In this document: positions 28,101-43,100 of the stretch, piece after piece
Layout: each line of letters begins with the position of its first letter
Numbering within the stretch: the first letter of the stretch is position 1
DNA from: Arbacia lixula
Taxonomy: Eukaryota > Echinodermata > Echinoidea > Arbacioida > Arbaciidae
Reading direction: 5' to 3'
NCBI GenBank assembly: GCA_963669155.1
Contig: OZ022577.1
Span: 26,691,865-26,755,864, forward strand
DNA length: 64,000 nucleotides
Program-made: the position numbers and the translations under genes
Notes under the pieces: generated by a model
What the model saw: only the letters and a program-made list of their open reading frames with translations
What the model was told of the DNA's origin: nothing
The model's database searches: none

Positions 28101-31100
28101 TTTGTGGTGTGATATCGTTTATAGAGGGCGCTGCAATCGACGGCGTTCGGTGGCGGCCTTATCAGCCCCACCTCAGTGCCGGCACTACCCCACCCTCAAG
28201 ATCTGCAAAACTGTGTTAGCGTCGATCTCGAGCGTGTGTGTCACTAGCAATAGTCTTTGACACGCTTTGGTGCATGTACACAAAATGAACACATATGACA
28301 TGTAAAGTCACCCGTATCACTACAATTGCGTGCTTGTTTACCGAAGTTATACGGAGATTCCCGAATGTTAATTAATGTCATGTATCTTTGTTCCTTTGTA
28401 GGATTCCTTGACAATGGCTGAATCCCTGGCCAGGAAACACGAGGGGTTTGAGAAGACTCTGGAGAGCCAGGTGGAGAAGATTGAGGAGCTGCAGCAGTTT
28501 GCCACTCAGCTGGTGTCCGACGGTCACTACAATGCAGACTGGGTCCAGACCAAGTGCAAAACCATCTCTGAAAGGTCAGAAAAAGAAAAACAGCATTTTA
28601 CTCACCTCTATCAAATCTGCCTCGCGCATGTTAAAAAATGTGTGCGCGCAATCAAACCCATGCGCAGTTGTCATGGCGAGAGTGGAATATTGTAACAATA
28701 ATGCACTCATTTTCCCTATTGATACTGGTAACATAAAATACATAGGACAACTAATATGCTAACAATATTGCATGCCAGCAAAGAAACCTCTGGAAAGAAA
28801 AATTAATACAAGGTTTTATTGCATCGAAAAAGTGGCTTGTATGTGTAATAATTGTGAATATAGGCACCTGTGGCAGGCAAACACTTGAGACTGTTTTGTG
28901 ATTGCAGGAGGGACAAGCTATGGCAGGAGACGGAGGCAAGAAGGAAGCGTCTGGCTGAGTCCAGGGACATGCACCAGTTCCTGCAGGACCTGTACGAGGT
29001 AGGGTCCTGGATCAATGAGAAGACCCAGGTGGCCTCTGACGAGTCCTTCCGTGATCCGTCCAACCTGACCAGCAAGCTGCAGAAACACCAGACCTTTGGC
29101 GCGGAGGTGCTGTCCAACAGGGGCAGAGTGGACGCCGTCCAACAGGTCAGGAACTGGTGGACTTTTTTCTCTCCTGATAGTTCCCTTTCTTCCTACCTAA
29201 GATAAGAATGATCTCCCAATCACACAGACCATGTGCACTACCCTCAGCCAGTCTAATATTAAAATGCTAGTCCCAATGCACCCTTGGTTGTGAATAGGGG
29301 AAAGATGGGTACACACTGGAACTGCATGACAATGCCCAGAGCATCACTTATCTTCCTTGAAGTTATGAACAAAATTACAGGGCTAGTCAATACAGTTTAT
29401 TAAACTGACTAATAAATTCCCTATTATATGTCTAATTTTTCTGAGAACTTGAAAAGTGAAATTGGTGCATGTAATTCTTGTATGTTGACAGTGTATTCAG
29501 TGTTTGATGCAAAAAACATTTATATTCTAAATGCTATTCAAACCTTGGAGTAAAAAATATTTTTGACTAGTAGAAGTATGCATTTCTCGTATTGTCTTTT
29601 GAGAAAACCTGAGTGATCACAGTTTTTAGAAAACATATTAAAATCACATATATATCACAAATATCACAAATATATGAGAAGTAATACTAATTTGCTTTGA
29701 TGTGTTTGTGCCATGACTAAAACAAGAATGATGGCTTCTGTTTATTTTTTTTAGACTGGCCAAGCAATGATTAATCAAGAACACCATGGGGCCACAGAGA
29801 TCACAGAGAAACTGGCTGAACTTGAGCAACGGTGGCAGCATTTAATGGATCGGTGTGCATGGAAACAGAATCACCTTCAGCAGGCTTACAAAGTATACAA
29901 CCTTGTTTCTTGCTTAGTTTTATGTTAAACAGCAGTTTACAAATGGCAAGAAGGAGGGAAATTAACATGATATTACACTCATGATCTTAAGTTTGCAACT
30001 TTTTTTCATGCTTAGTTTTATGTCAGACACTTTCTTACAGGTAAGAAGAAGGAGGGCAATATATATGATATGACACTATTGATTTTAAGTATGCAACTTT
30101 GGTTCATGCTTAGTTTTATATCAGACACTTGCTTACAAATGACAAGAAGGAAGGAGATTTTTATGATATGACACTCTTGATCTTAAGTATGAATATTTTT
30201 CATGCTTTGGTTTATTTTAGATGCTTTTTTACTAATTACAAGAAGGAAGGCAACATATGTGATATTACACTCTTGATTTGAATTATGCAACACATGTCTG
30301 TTGATCTAAATTTATCTCAAGTCTGATCCCAGATCTGTAATGTACCGAGTTACGCTTTATATCAATTGCACTTCTTTATAAGACAGGGCCCTATATGCAC
30401 AGGCTTATGTCACCTCACAGTGCTTCCTGTAGATGTGATAATATTGCTTCTAACTCCATCGTCTCACAGGCCCATGTGCTGCAGCGTAGTGTGGATGACA
30501 TCTGTGAGTGGCTGAGTGAGGTGGAGAACCAGCTCCAGTCTACAGATCTGGGCAAGGACATGGCTAGTGTCAAGCAGCTTCTTAAGAAACATCAGGTATG
30601 TTATCTGTCGACTCCTACAGTGTTTCATTTCCATAGACTGAAGACATGCGCCGCTTGGTTCCCGGATGCAAAAGCTTTACATGCCTCAAAAGCATATCTC
30701 TTCTATAGGGCTCTTCTAAGTTTGCACCCCTCAAAACTATTTATCTTTTTTTCTTTCCTTTTTTTTTTCTTCAGGGCTTTGTTAATATGTTTTAAGGTTT
30801 TATCTCCCTCCAACTGCAAATGCACAATGATTGCCATCAGTTTGTATGAGTACATTGTATGAGTTGATTGCATTTGATTGAATGAATTATAGTCAACAAT
30901 TGTAATCACTGTGCGCTTGATCTCAGAGTCCACTGTTTACATACATGTAGGTACGTCCTAATGTTCTGTCGAATAAGGCTTTCATGAGAGAGAAAAAATG
31001 TTGGCTTGTGCACTGCTTCTCTTGGATAGGCTTTGGAGCTGGAGATTGAGTCGTATGAAGAGAAGGTGATTGAAACCAAACAAACAGCTGACACACTGAA

Positions 31101-34100
31101 AGCAGAAGAAAACTTCTTGGCTGATGACATGGTGAACAAGACAGATGCAGCATTTGAAAGGTAAGATGCATTTTAGTCATGTCATATGTTGTGATGGGAA
31201 ACATAATTCCTTATTATTTCACATTTAAGATAAGATTACATCCATTATTTGCATTTGAGTTTTTTTCATGAATCAATGATTTAAAGCAAGAGTTTTGTTT
31301 ATGGGGGAGAGGGAATATATAAATGAAATGTTTTTTTAACTTGAATACAATATTTGAAAAGGTAATCATTAAAACAACTACTATTTTACCAAAAGAGGCA
31401 GCTAAAATATTTAAAAACATAGAAAATGTGGAAACAAATTAAACACATTGCGAAAAAATGCATCCCGCTGTGAGAGAAAATGGCAAACAATACAGAAGGG
31501 AATTATACATTATGTATTGCTAAAGGGGGGGGGGGGGGTAGAGAGAGTGGGTGGGAGAGAGAAAGACTACAACATGGAGATCTTCTACATATGCATAGTT
31601 TTGGCAAGTTGACAGGTAGGCAATTATTGCAATTATTTAAAATGGCAATGAAAACATAACAAATCCTGTCTTGTGATTTTATTGTGATGTTGTGGTAACG
31701 GGTGACATAATAAAACATGCATCCTTCTGTCTTAAAGGTACGAAGCAGTGACAGAGCTTGCTTCGAAGAGGAAAAAACAGCTGGAGGATGCCTTCACTCT
31801 CTACAAGTTCCTCAGAGATGTGGAGGATGAGTTGTCATGGATACAAGAGAAGATGGCACTGGCATCATCCAGTGACTATGGCCAGTCGCTGAGTGAAGTC
31901 CAGAACCTAGTCAAGAGACACCAGGTAGGTTTTCAAGCTGCTGTGCTTGGAGATGTTATGAATGGTCAGATGAAGAAACTAGCTGTCATGTACTGATTAA
32001 TAAATAAATACTTAATTTCATTAAAAGAAAATCTACTCGACATCAACTGCTAGGCAGCTGGTCAGATTAGGATACTGATTTATATATTTGTAAATAAACA
32101 CCACATGAAATTGAATGTAATATCTGCTTGTCCTTTCAAGATGTTGGAGAGTGAGATCACTGCCCATGAGCCCCTGATTGCTGCAGTGTCCACCACTGCC
32201 CACCACTTACTGGACATTGACCACTATGCAGCTGGTCAGATCAAGAAGCAAGAGGCCCATCTCAACGGGCGATGGGGTCAGCTGAAGGAGGCAGCAGGGG
32301 AGAGGAGGAAGCAGCTCAGTGCTGCGCTTGACATCCAGAAGGTCAGTACTGCTCTCACAAACTTCAACCATTGTGGCTCAGGGCCATGAATTTAAACATC
32401 AAGAATTATAATTGATTCATCACGTGAAAGAGCATACATTTCTATACATGTTGAAACCTGTTATTGTTGTTTAGTGGTATGTTTTGCCATGTAATAATTT
32501 TTTAAATGTGAAATTAAAGTCAGGTTTGCTACCACTTTAAAGGTTGAAATACTTGCAAAGACATATTACTATCACTTAAGGGAGGTAAAAACCTAAGGAA
32601 ATCAGTATCTTGAGGGAAAAAAATCAGATGTACATTATTAAAGCTTACAAAATGATAGCAGGAAAGTGCACCTGCGCTTGCACATGAAGGCCACATTTTC
32701 AACAATTGCTACTCTATATAATTCTGCAAGCAATATGAACACATTGATCACTTTTGCATGTCATTCTTTCATCAGTTCTTCTCGGAGGTCATGGAAACGG
32801 AGGCGTGGCTGAATGACAAGCGCCCCCTCTTGGCGAGCCCTGACCTGGGGAGGAATGAGGACTCGGTGGTCTCCCTGCTGAAGAAGCTAGAGGTGCTGGA
32901 GCTAGATTTAGAGAGTTACGCTGGCACCCTCCAGGCCCTAGCAACAGCAGCCAGTAATCTGGTGGCTGCTGCCTCAGCAGAAGGGAAGCAGATACAGGAC
33001 AGACAGGTCAGGCAGCCAGGATTGGAACATTCAAACTCAAATTTATATTCATATTCGCTTAAAAATACTACATATAATAGATGATTACACTAATAGTAAA
33101 ATGCAGGCGCTAACCGAGAAGGTTCAAGCACCTGTTAGGGCTGATTAAAAGGTAATGCATGAAACATACACAATACTAACATGAGAGGAAAAAAGTACTC
33201 AACAATTACATGTACATTTGAATAATATCATAACAGTAAAGAAAAAATGAATTGTTTGCAACAGTTATTGATAATTGATTTGTCATTACAGCAGTCTTGG
33301 TTGATCCATCTTTTAAAAATTTACACAGTAGTTGGTGTGTCAATTCGCACTTTTCCTATCTTTCCTTTTATGTTTTCTTCACCTTAGACCAAGATAGAGA
33401 GCCAGTACCAGGAACTGCTAGGCCTACTGCAGACCAGGAAACTGGCACTAAAGGGTCACCTCAGGCAGTTTGAGTTCCTGCGAGAGATGGATGAAGCAAT
33501 GGACTGGATCCAGGAGAAAGAGGTCCTGGCACTGTCCGAGGACTACGGCAAAGACCTGGAACATGTTGAGGTACTTCCTCTTAATAGAATATTCTGTTTA
33601 ACTCTTTAAATGCTACATGTACCATATATTGTTTCACAAGTAAATATATACAAATCCCATAATAAACCATTTTATCTGGCACAAGAAGGACTCAGTGCAA
33701 TGTCATAATTTCTCACTGACCCATTGGGGGGAATAGTAAGCTCAGTCACAATCTAGCCATAATATAGAATGTGTAATTTGTTATACAATCATGTTTGATG
33801 TGTTTTTTATATGAAAGAATAAATTAATAAATACAAAATACAAGAACTCTCCTTCCTGCTCCGTCTCCCAGATCCTGCAGACACGGTTCCACAGCTTCAC
33901 CCGAGACATCCTGGGTGGGGAGGGGCGTGTCCAGGCCATCCAGACCAGGGCCAAAGTCCTCATGGACGAGGGCATCGACGACGACAACAGCATCATGGCC
34001 AAGTGCCAGGAGCTGGAGGTCAGGTGGGACGAGCTCAAGGAAGCTGCCAATGCCAGGACGCAGGTAAGAACAAACCTGTATAGAAAGACCACACTAGGGT

Positions 34101-37100
34101 GATAAAATGTGGCCTTTATGGACATGTTCCTTTAACCCATTGCTTACATTTAGTTTTGTGGGCTTTTGGAACACAGATCTAGTTAGAATGTCAACATTTG
34201 CCATTGAACTGCAGTAACTGAAGGGGTGTGGCTTAATTGCACCCTATAAGGAATTACAAGTTTATTTATAGTGTTTCGCCCATTGTCTGTACAGTAGATT
34301 ACTTCAAAAGTGAAGCTGCTTAGTATCTGAGTGGAAATAAGCCAGCCACTCATCCTGAGCCAGACTGAGAAAGACTGCCGCTCAATGTTCTGCAAATGAA
34401 TTACCGTCAAATTTGTATGGATAGGCCTCTCAAGGGACACAAGAAATCTGGTCTTTATGAGTGGGTGGACTTTCTATTCAGGTGGTCACTAGAGCAGGTT
34501 TCATTGGACGTCCCTCCCTCATTCTGTGCGAGATAGCTGCTGCTCTGGATGGTCAGAATGAATTGCAGTCAAACCTCTGTAGAAAGACCACCCAAGGGAG
34601 ACGAGTCATGTGGTCCTAATGAGCAAGTGGTCTTTATCTGCATGTTACTTTGATTCAGGTTTCAATGGGAAACATTGTTGAAGGGAAACACAAATTAAGA
34701 TAAGATTTTTCTGTGTGTTTACATCATTGCAAAATCTTGTTGTTATTTTCTATGCAGGCCCTTGCTGATGTGCGTGTGGTGCATGCGTTTGACCGGGACG
34801 TTGCAGAAACTCTGGCCTGGATCCAGGAGAAGGACAAGGCTGTGTCTAGCGAGGACTACGGTCATGACCTGCCCAGTGTCCAGGCTCTCATCAGGAGACA
34901 TAATGGATTTGAGGTACGTTTAAATTGTTCAGACTGTTACCGATCGTTCTCGTTCATATCAGATGATGTTCAGTTTCAGCCAAACAGCTGCATACTGGCA
35001 ATTAACAATGAGAAAAAACAAAGATACAAATATTGTGATAACATAAGTATTCTCTTCAAGCAGAGTTGATTATATGACACTGGTATAAACAATGTCAACT
35101 TCAATTTGATTTAATAGAGAATGCAAATAATTATGATTTACTTTAAAATTCATTGTTAAAGTCTTTTTAAAATCAGCTGATTTCAGCTACGCCAGCATTA
35201 AGATCCATCAAAATATAAAATTCTTATAGTTTCAATGCTCTAAAATGAACAAATAGACAATATTCTATTTCATCTTCTACCATATTTTAGTTATGACTGT
35301 GTGTTTTTCACCCAGCATTTAACAGTAATTGAGTTATGACCTGGGATTTGTATGTTTATATTCCTTTATTATTTCTGAATGACTAATAAAGTGATCTTGA
35401 AAATATTGGAACTCAGAGAGACCTTGTGGCTGTAGAGGAGAAGGTGAACTGCACCTCTGCCATGGCAGCTGAGCTAGTCGAGCAGTACCCCAACGCCTAC
35501 CAGCACATCAGTGATGAGAACGATGAGATGGTGACCGGCTGGAACGTGCTGCTAGAGAGGGCAGCAGGCAGGAAAGACAGGCTGACGCAGGCAGAGCAGC
35601 TGCAACTCTACTTCAACGAGTTCAGGGAATTGAGGTTAGTGTTTGTTTTATGTTTTTTGCTTGTCCGTCCATCTGTCCGTCCGTTTGTTCCACATCTGTT
35701 TGCACAATATCTTGAGAACCGTTCACCAGATTTGCTTCAAACTTGGTAAAATGTGATGACCTTTAACATTAAGTTCAATACACAGTAAAAGTGTAGTTTA
35801 TAATTTAATTGATTTATTCATACATACAATGTTTTAAAACAAGTAAACTGTTCAAAATATGTACCTGAATTTAACACATTCAGAACTGTACAAAACAGTG
35901 ATATGATATACAAAGAAGTTTGGGGAATTTGATAAATGATGCAATGATATCATGTGAATGTAATATTGTTTTTGTTGTATATGATGACATTTCATTGTTT
36001 TGATTACATGATTGTACAATGAATACTGAATCACAAATATTTCCTGAAGTGAAACCCTGTGAAATGAATTTATTTCGTTTTTGTTTCACCTCAGTACTTG
36101 GATAAATGAGATGAATGCCCTGTTATCATTGGCTGAGACACCCCATGATGTCAGCAGTTCAGAGGCCCTCATTAACAAACACTCTGAAACACAGCTGGAA
36201 ATATCCCTGCATGAACCCAACATTGCCAGCTTCGTGGATGCGGGCAAAAAGCTCATCGAAGAAGATCATTTTCTGGCAAAAGAGGTAAATATTTCCTAGC
36301 TTAAATAAGAGAAAGAAATAGAGTAAAGAAGAGACAAACAGACAGACAGACATACAAACAGTCAGTCAGATAAGAGTGCAAATGACAGGAGGAAGAAGAG
36401 GATGGAGAGAAATAGTGAGGCACAATAAATGTTTAAAAAATTAAAAAAAAGTTTGTCCCAGGCCTGTGCACGAGCAATGTGAAAGGCGTTATAGGATTGA
36501 TTTATACCTAGAGCATCGACATTGATCACTCCATACTCAATACAGTATATATTTTGAGAATGTGTGCTCTTTCCTGAGCTGGTGTGCATTGAGTGTAAAT
36601 TACTAGATACACTGAAAGCTCTCTGTCTTTGTTACACATTCTGTAATAGCCTACTTAGTGTAATTATCTGTCAATCATTCTGCAGTCTTTAATGTAGATT
36701 TCTCTGCATACTTCCTGCCTCTAAATTCTTGCTTTTGTGGACAGTGTATATTTCAAATCTTGAGTGTAGATTTCTTTATTTGTTTCCTGTTAATAAATTG
36801 TTGCCTTTGTGAAAGGTGTGTTTTTCACAACTTGTTTACTGGTTTTAGAAGAAATGTACAGTAACCGTTCAGTCTATTACCTCTCTCAGAAGTAGGCTAT
36901 TACTGCTTTTCAGTCTAAGTGCAGTTTCTGTATCATTTGGAGAATCAGGCAAACATAATAGATAATAGACGATAATGATAGATAGATGGATAATTATGTA
37001 TCATTTACATTGGATGATTTTAATAACTGTGACATAAAATGCATGGTTAGTTGCTTATTCTCTATGGGTGGTCCATCATTTGTGGACCCATTGTAACACA

Positions 37101-40100
37101 TGTCAACAATAGGAAATGTGTGGTGTAAGTGCATGTTAAAACCCAGCATGGAGAATTGGCCCCTTACAAATGTCACAATGAATGAGAGAGGTTGGGAGTT
37201 TTGCCTTGGAAATCACAGCTTCTGATGAGTTGTGGCTTGCATTATTCTGTCCTTCATGATCTTTCAACATTAAGCATTGAAATATGTGAACAAATATCAG
37301 GACATTCTAAGAGATATCAAAATGCTGCCTTAATCCTCAGGCTCAAAGACAAGATTAAAAAATAAACTATAACTATTTGTGTGCCATGGGTGCCCTTTTT
37401 CAGTCATGTGCACAAATCTCATAGTGCAATGTCCATGTAACACACAAAGGGGTAAAACTCAATTTGAAACTTTATCATTAAAAAATGGCGAAGTTAGTGC
37501 GAAAGTTGCCTAGCAACTGTACCAAAAGCCGAATGGTCATATTGTCCTTCTCCCCTAAATTCACGATTTTTCTAACTTCAAGATTTTTTTTCTGACTTCA
37601 AGATTTTTCTAACTTTCATGATTTTTTAAGCCCAATGACAATGGCACTATATTATTAATGAAATGTTGCAGTGGATTGTAACTCTCTACATGTGTACTTC
37701 ATGTATGTCACTAATGCATGCGATTTCCATAGTGCAGGAGTTTATCTGGCACACAGGGTTAAAGGCCAATGTGGACGAAATAATTTGATCAGTTGTAAAA
37801 CTCTGCAACTGGCTGATGGCAGGACCCAATCATGGGAATTTTGCAAGAGTGTGATGTCACATTTCCTCTCGTAGGTCCTTATAACTGCAAAATCTTGGCA
37901 AAATCATGTTTGAAATCAATTTGAAACTTGTCCACAGGTGGAGGCTAAGGTGGAGCAGTTGGAGCAGGCTTGGAGTGGACTCTTGGCAAAGAGTGAGGAG
38001 AGGCAGGCTGGCTATGAGGCCAAGCTGGATGCTTTCCTCCTGCAACGAGACTTGGAGTCTGCAGAGTCTTGGCTTAATAATAGGGACTCCATCTTACAGG
38101 ACCAGTCTTTCCTGGTGAGTTCATTGGTTGATTTAATAATGAAAAATGTTAAGTGATTGATGGATTGATTGACATTTCTTATTGAATGGTGGATTGATTG
38201 ACATTTCTTATTGGATAGTGGATTGATTGACACTCCTTATGGAATGGTGGATTGATTGACATTTTTTATTTATTTATTTATTTATTTATTGGTATATTTT
38301 TATAGATTGATTGAATAATGAAAAGTTGAGCTGAACGTTATTTAATACAGAGAGAGACATTGAGTTATTTCCTGCTCAGATGATTGATTGTTTAATGTAC
38401 TGACTGGTTTTGATTGTTTATTGATTGATCAAATGGCAATTTGGATTATTATCAAATGTGTTTGAAATTGAACATTACATAATCCTCTCACTAATTTATC
38501 ACAACATTTAATGTTTTTATGTAACATACGTTATGCAAAGCTATTGTAATGGTAATTTCCCTGTTGCTTGATATCCACAAGCTACCATCCATACTTATCA
38601 TTATTAAAGCCATCAAACTTTCAAATGTTAACAATTGGATTTTAGGATTTGGCCCCTTTTTACTGATGACCTCAGTTTAAAAGGATTCTATTCCTGGTGG
38701 TGTTTTGTTGCATTTTGCCCCATTGGCCACCTCGGAGGGAGATAATCCCTTTTTCAAGCGGCGAATCTCTAGTGCTGGAAGTCATTAGCATGACAATACA
38801 CCTGCTGACACAATATGGAGAGTCAAATCCCCAACTATACCCCTATCCAGCCAGTGCTTGTTACCTCCCTCTGTAAACACAAGTATACAATGATACAATG
38901 ATGCAGAACAGACTATCAGTAGTAGACAAGATATCCCATAAAAAGATTGTGAAGAGATCAAAAAAAGAATGTTGTCCTCAAGTTGCAAGAGGCTGTTTCT
39001 AAAAAAGAATTGCATGATATGAAGAAAAAAATTATGAAAGCGATTGGGGATACTTTGTCCATGGTCCAATGATTCTTTTAAGAAAGGATATTTTCCTAAT
39101 CCTCACACAGATTTTCTGCTCTCTTCTCTCTTCCTTTTCTATCCTCTACTTTTCTACTTACTGTCCTTAATCAATGAGTCTACTGTAGTCTTCACCATGG
39201 TAAATACTGGGTGGGAAGACCCACATGGGAAGCTACACACAAAGGGGGTATTATCTGTTAGTGTGTCCTTCAGAAATCTTCCTGGCCATTGAATTTTGGA
39301 ACTCTAATCTTTTTCCTTTACTGTATGTTTAAAATATTTGGTTGACCACCAACTCAGTCAGTTCAGCTCCATACAGTGGATGAAGAGAAAGCTCTCAAAA
39401 TGGTTTGAGCTAAATTAATGTGTTGTTTTCGTTTGCTACACAGGATGATTCTTGTGATATTGAAGAACTTTTGAAGAAACAAGAGGACTTTGAGAAGATG
39501 ATTGAAGTGCAGGAAGAGAAGTTTGCTGCCCTCACAAGGCTAACCAAGGTAAGAAAATTGTTCCCTGTGTGCATCAAGTTACAAAGTTACAGTTACATCT
39601 TGTTCTGCAGAATAATTATAGTAATCTCAAATTAAGATTTTTCCCCTAGTAGTGCTGTAATGATGTCTGAATATAAACAAATGATCTCATTGGATGTAAT
39701 GGTGCAAATGCAACTTCAGATATCGTTTGTTTAGTCAAAAGTTGGAGAAATTTATCATCTCCTTTAACATGATGCCCGTTTTCATATCATGTTGGGTCTT
39801 TGTGGAATGTTCTACTTTTTTCCTGCTTGGTTCATTATAAGGCTTGGATGACAGATTGATACTTTGAGGCTCCAAGGAAATAAGCCTTGCAGGAAATGGT
39901 TGTATTGAGGCTACCTCATGACCATGCGTTTCACTAGAACCAATAATGGCCGCTCATTTGAAAAATAAATCAGTTTGAGCATTTCAATTAAAATCTCTTG
40001 GCAGTGATACATGGCAAGGGCTATGTCAATCACAAACTCTTAGTTGCTGTTGGTGGCTTTTAGTAAGACCCCTACATGTTCCATACATGTCAATGTCGTT

Positions 40101-43100
40101 TCAGTCCACTTACTAAACGTCTGTATATCCCCTCCATGTTCACAGTTGGAGGCTGTGACTGGCCTGAACCGCCAGACAACACTGGATGACGTCCTGCGGG
40201 AATTTGACAAGGTGGAGAAGATGGGGGCGCCCCCCAAGGGAAGGGGCCTTCTCACCAGCCAGTTCACCATCGAGGAGGAGGATGAAGAAGCAGAGGAGGA
40301 ACGCAAAAACGTGAGAAAGATTTCATCTCTTTTTTTTCCAATGTGCCTTTCTTCTAAGAAACATTGCCCTGTCAAACTTAGCAAGTAAAGGCTACAAAAA
40401 TGTTACATCTATGTACACTCAAGCCTGTATAGGAAGAAATTTGGTCTTCCTGTACAGGCTATTTGAAGAGAGGTTTCAATGTAAAATATTCAAGAGAAAC
40501 AACAAACGTTGTCTTGCTATACAGGTGATTGCTATATCAAGTTTTAATGTATTAATACCCCCAAATTTGTTTTTCTCGACTGATTACATTTCTGCAGCTT
40601 CTTCAAGATGAGAACTTTGCGGACATGATGGAGGATATGTCGGGCCCCGCTCCTGCTGTATCAGACGACCACACAGATTCGGACATTGACTCAACCGATG
40701 ACCCAATATCATCTACGCACTCAGCTAGCCAAGAGGCTGCAATCCCCCAACCCAAGAGGACAAATCAATCCCACTCCCCTCCTCCTCTATCCCACATCAA
40801 GTCAGGAGCAGTCCCTAAGGGGCGTAGACCACCTCTCCGTTCTACAAAGGGAGCATCATTGAGTGATTCTAGCTCCGACCCATCTCACCAACAGCACCAC
40901 AATGACGTAAGGTCAGAGCTTCCACAGTCCAATGCGCGAGATCGTTTTAATCGAAGCGGTGATTGCAGGGAGAGTGGATTAAGTGATGAAGGTAGTAGTA
41001 ATGGCACTTGGCACATAAATGAAAAGGAGGAGAGAGGGAAGGAGTACAAAGGAGCACAAGTGAAAGTGAAACCAGAGGAAGAGGAGGAGGAGGAGGAGGT
41101 ATCTCCCCGGCCGTCTGGAAGACGCATGCTCATCCCCCGGATCAGCATCACTATGGCTGATATTGAGCTGCCAGCCTACTTTGACGTGGTTGAGCCGGAC
41201 ATCCAGAAGGCTGAGGCCGACCAGCTGGAGGAGATCATCCGACAGAACTCCGTCGAGGAAAACACCTCAGGAGCAGCAGGTGATACCGATGACAATGATT
41301 GTGAGTGTACGTCTATGGTTCAAAATGTAGCCCTTAAGGCTGCGGCTGATGACATTATCTGATTAGTTGTATGACTCTGCATCTGATGGAATCGTAAGAC
41401 CCTGTCCTTGTATTTGTGTAAGAAGTTGACATCACATTTCCTGCTGACTGCAAAATCATGGCAAAATCATGTCGTCTGTGGTGACGCGCTAGTCATCACT
41501 ACATGAGTCCAACTTTCACTAGATTGATGCTCCATGAAGGTTTAGAACAAATTTGTGACAAAACCAATACATAACATTAAAAATTTGATAAGAATTCTCT
41601 TTCCAAATGCAACAAGTCCATAATCAAGTCGGAGCTTGAAAGGAGATACTATTAGTTACACCCTGCTTGTTTACGGAATACGGGATATATCTACGTTCTG
41701 GTTCCATATTCCATGAGGCCAGAGGGCGAATGGAATATGGAACCAGAACGTAGATATATCCCGTATTTCGTGAAAACAAGCAGGGTGTGACGGTTTTATC
41801 TCTTTAAGTGTATTTATAAGACAGGTTGAAAGAATGTAACAAATAGCATTCCTGTAGGCAAGTTACTTGATTATGCATTAATTGCTAATTTCTCCAGCCG
41901 TGCATTTATTGTGCAGGACTGTTTTTTTTGCAGCGTTTACCTTTTTGCTCTGGGCCGATTGATCCAGCGCGCGGTGTATGCGCGTGTGCACGCAAGCTAG
42001 CTGCATGTGTATGCGCTTGCGCGTGTTGTTTTCACGTTCACGGAATACGGGTTCATATCCAGTGGTTGAAATCGCCACTGCGCATGTGCACAATGATGAA
42101 ATTGCATGGTAATACATTAAAACAATAACAACAACCAAACGTAAACAGGTAATACGGGCTCACATTACCCGTTTGATATTTTCAACCAAGTACATGAGGT
42201 AAATACGGGTTTATATCAAAGATAAATTGACCAATCAGATTACAGAATTCATGAAAATAATGGCCCACTAAGAGATAAATGCATATATACTCTGCTGTCA
42301 TATACAGTTCTCTTTATGCGAATAGCTGTGTCTTTGTGGTACTCACATGTCTCATGTGTGCTGTGTGGGATTTAGGTATGATGTGTGTACACAGCTCATA
42401 GAGAGAGACTAAGCTGTTATAATCTATTGATTGTATAGAACACAATGTTTGAAATTACAAGATCAAGGGTAGAAGTGCTGCAAAGTTTAACTTGAAATGT
42501 TTGACTGTAATCTTTTCCATTCCAGCCGATCTCTTAGTCGATGATGAGGACTTCCCCCTAGATGATGACGACCTAGCATTCCAGGATGACGACATTGATT
42601 TTAGCGACAATGATGATGACCTACCAGGTGTGTAATTATTATTCAAATTATACCCTGTTCAGAATAGCAACAATTCACCTATGGTCTCGATCCCAGGATC
42701 TCTCTCTGCAAGAGTCAAGGAGCTCTCGCCACTTTACCACACTGCTCCCAATGCACATTGGGAAAGATCAGGCCAGGTATAGATTCACAAAATCTCTGTC
42801 ACTGTTTGAAAGATGCTATGGGCAATATGGGCGTGTACAGCTGTGTTACTCCAGTCCTGTGTGATTCAACATACATGAGCTCTAGTGACCGCTCCATTGG
42901 TTGCAGTCTACCCTTCATTGACCAACGCTACGTCCCTAGTGGAACAGCAAAACAGGTCAACGTGAAGCTCTGTAAAGTAAATTTTGTCTCAGAGAAGAAG
43001 CAAGCCATATTGGTAAAGACCATGCTGTCATTTATTATGCTAATTGAAGGGGTTTCATGATCTTATATGACTTTGCTCCTTTCATCATGATAGCTGCCTA

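Noticed and set aside
28597-28695. Continuation of exon 38 reading frame into intron 38
   Set aside because: The frame is open past the donor, but this part is the dispersed repeat and the splice to exon 39 restores the spectrin sequence.
40885-41151. Minus-strand open frame opposite spectrin exon 54
   Set aside because: Antisense shadow of a biased coding exon, with serine run from the Glu codons.
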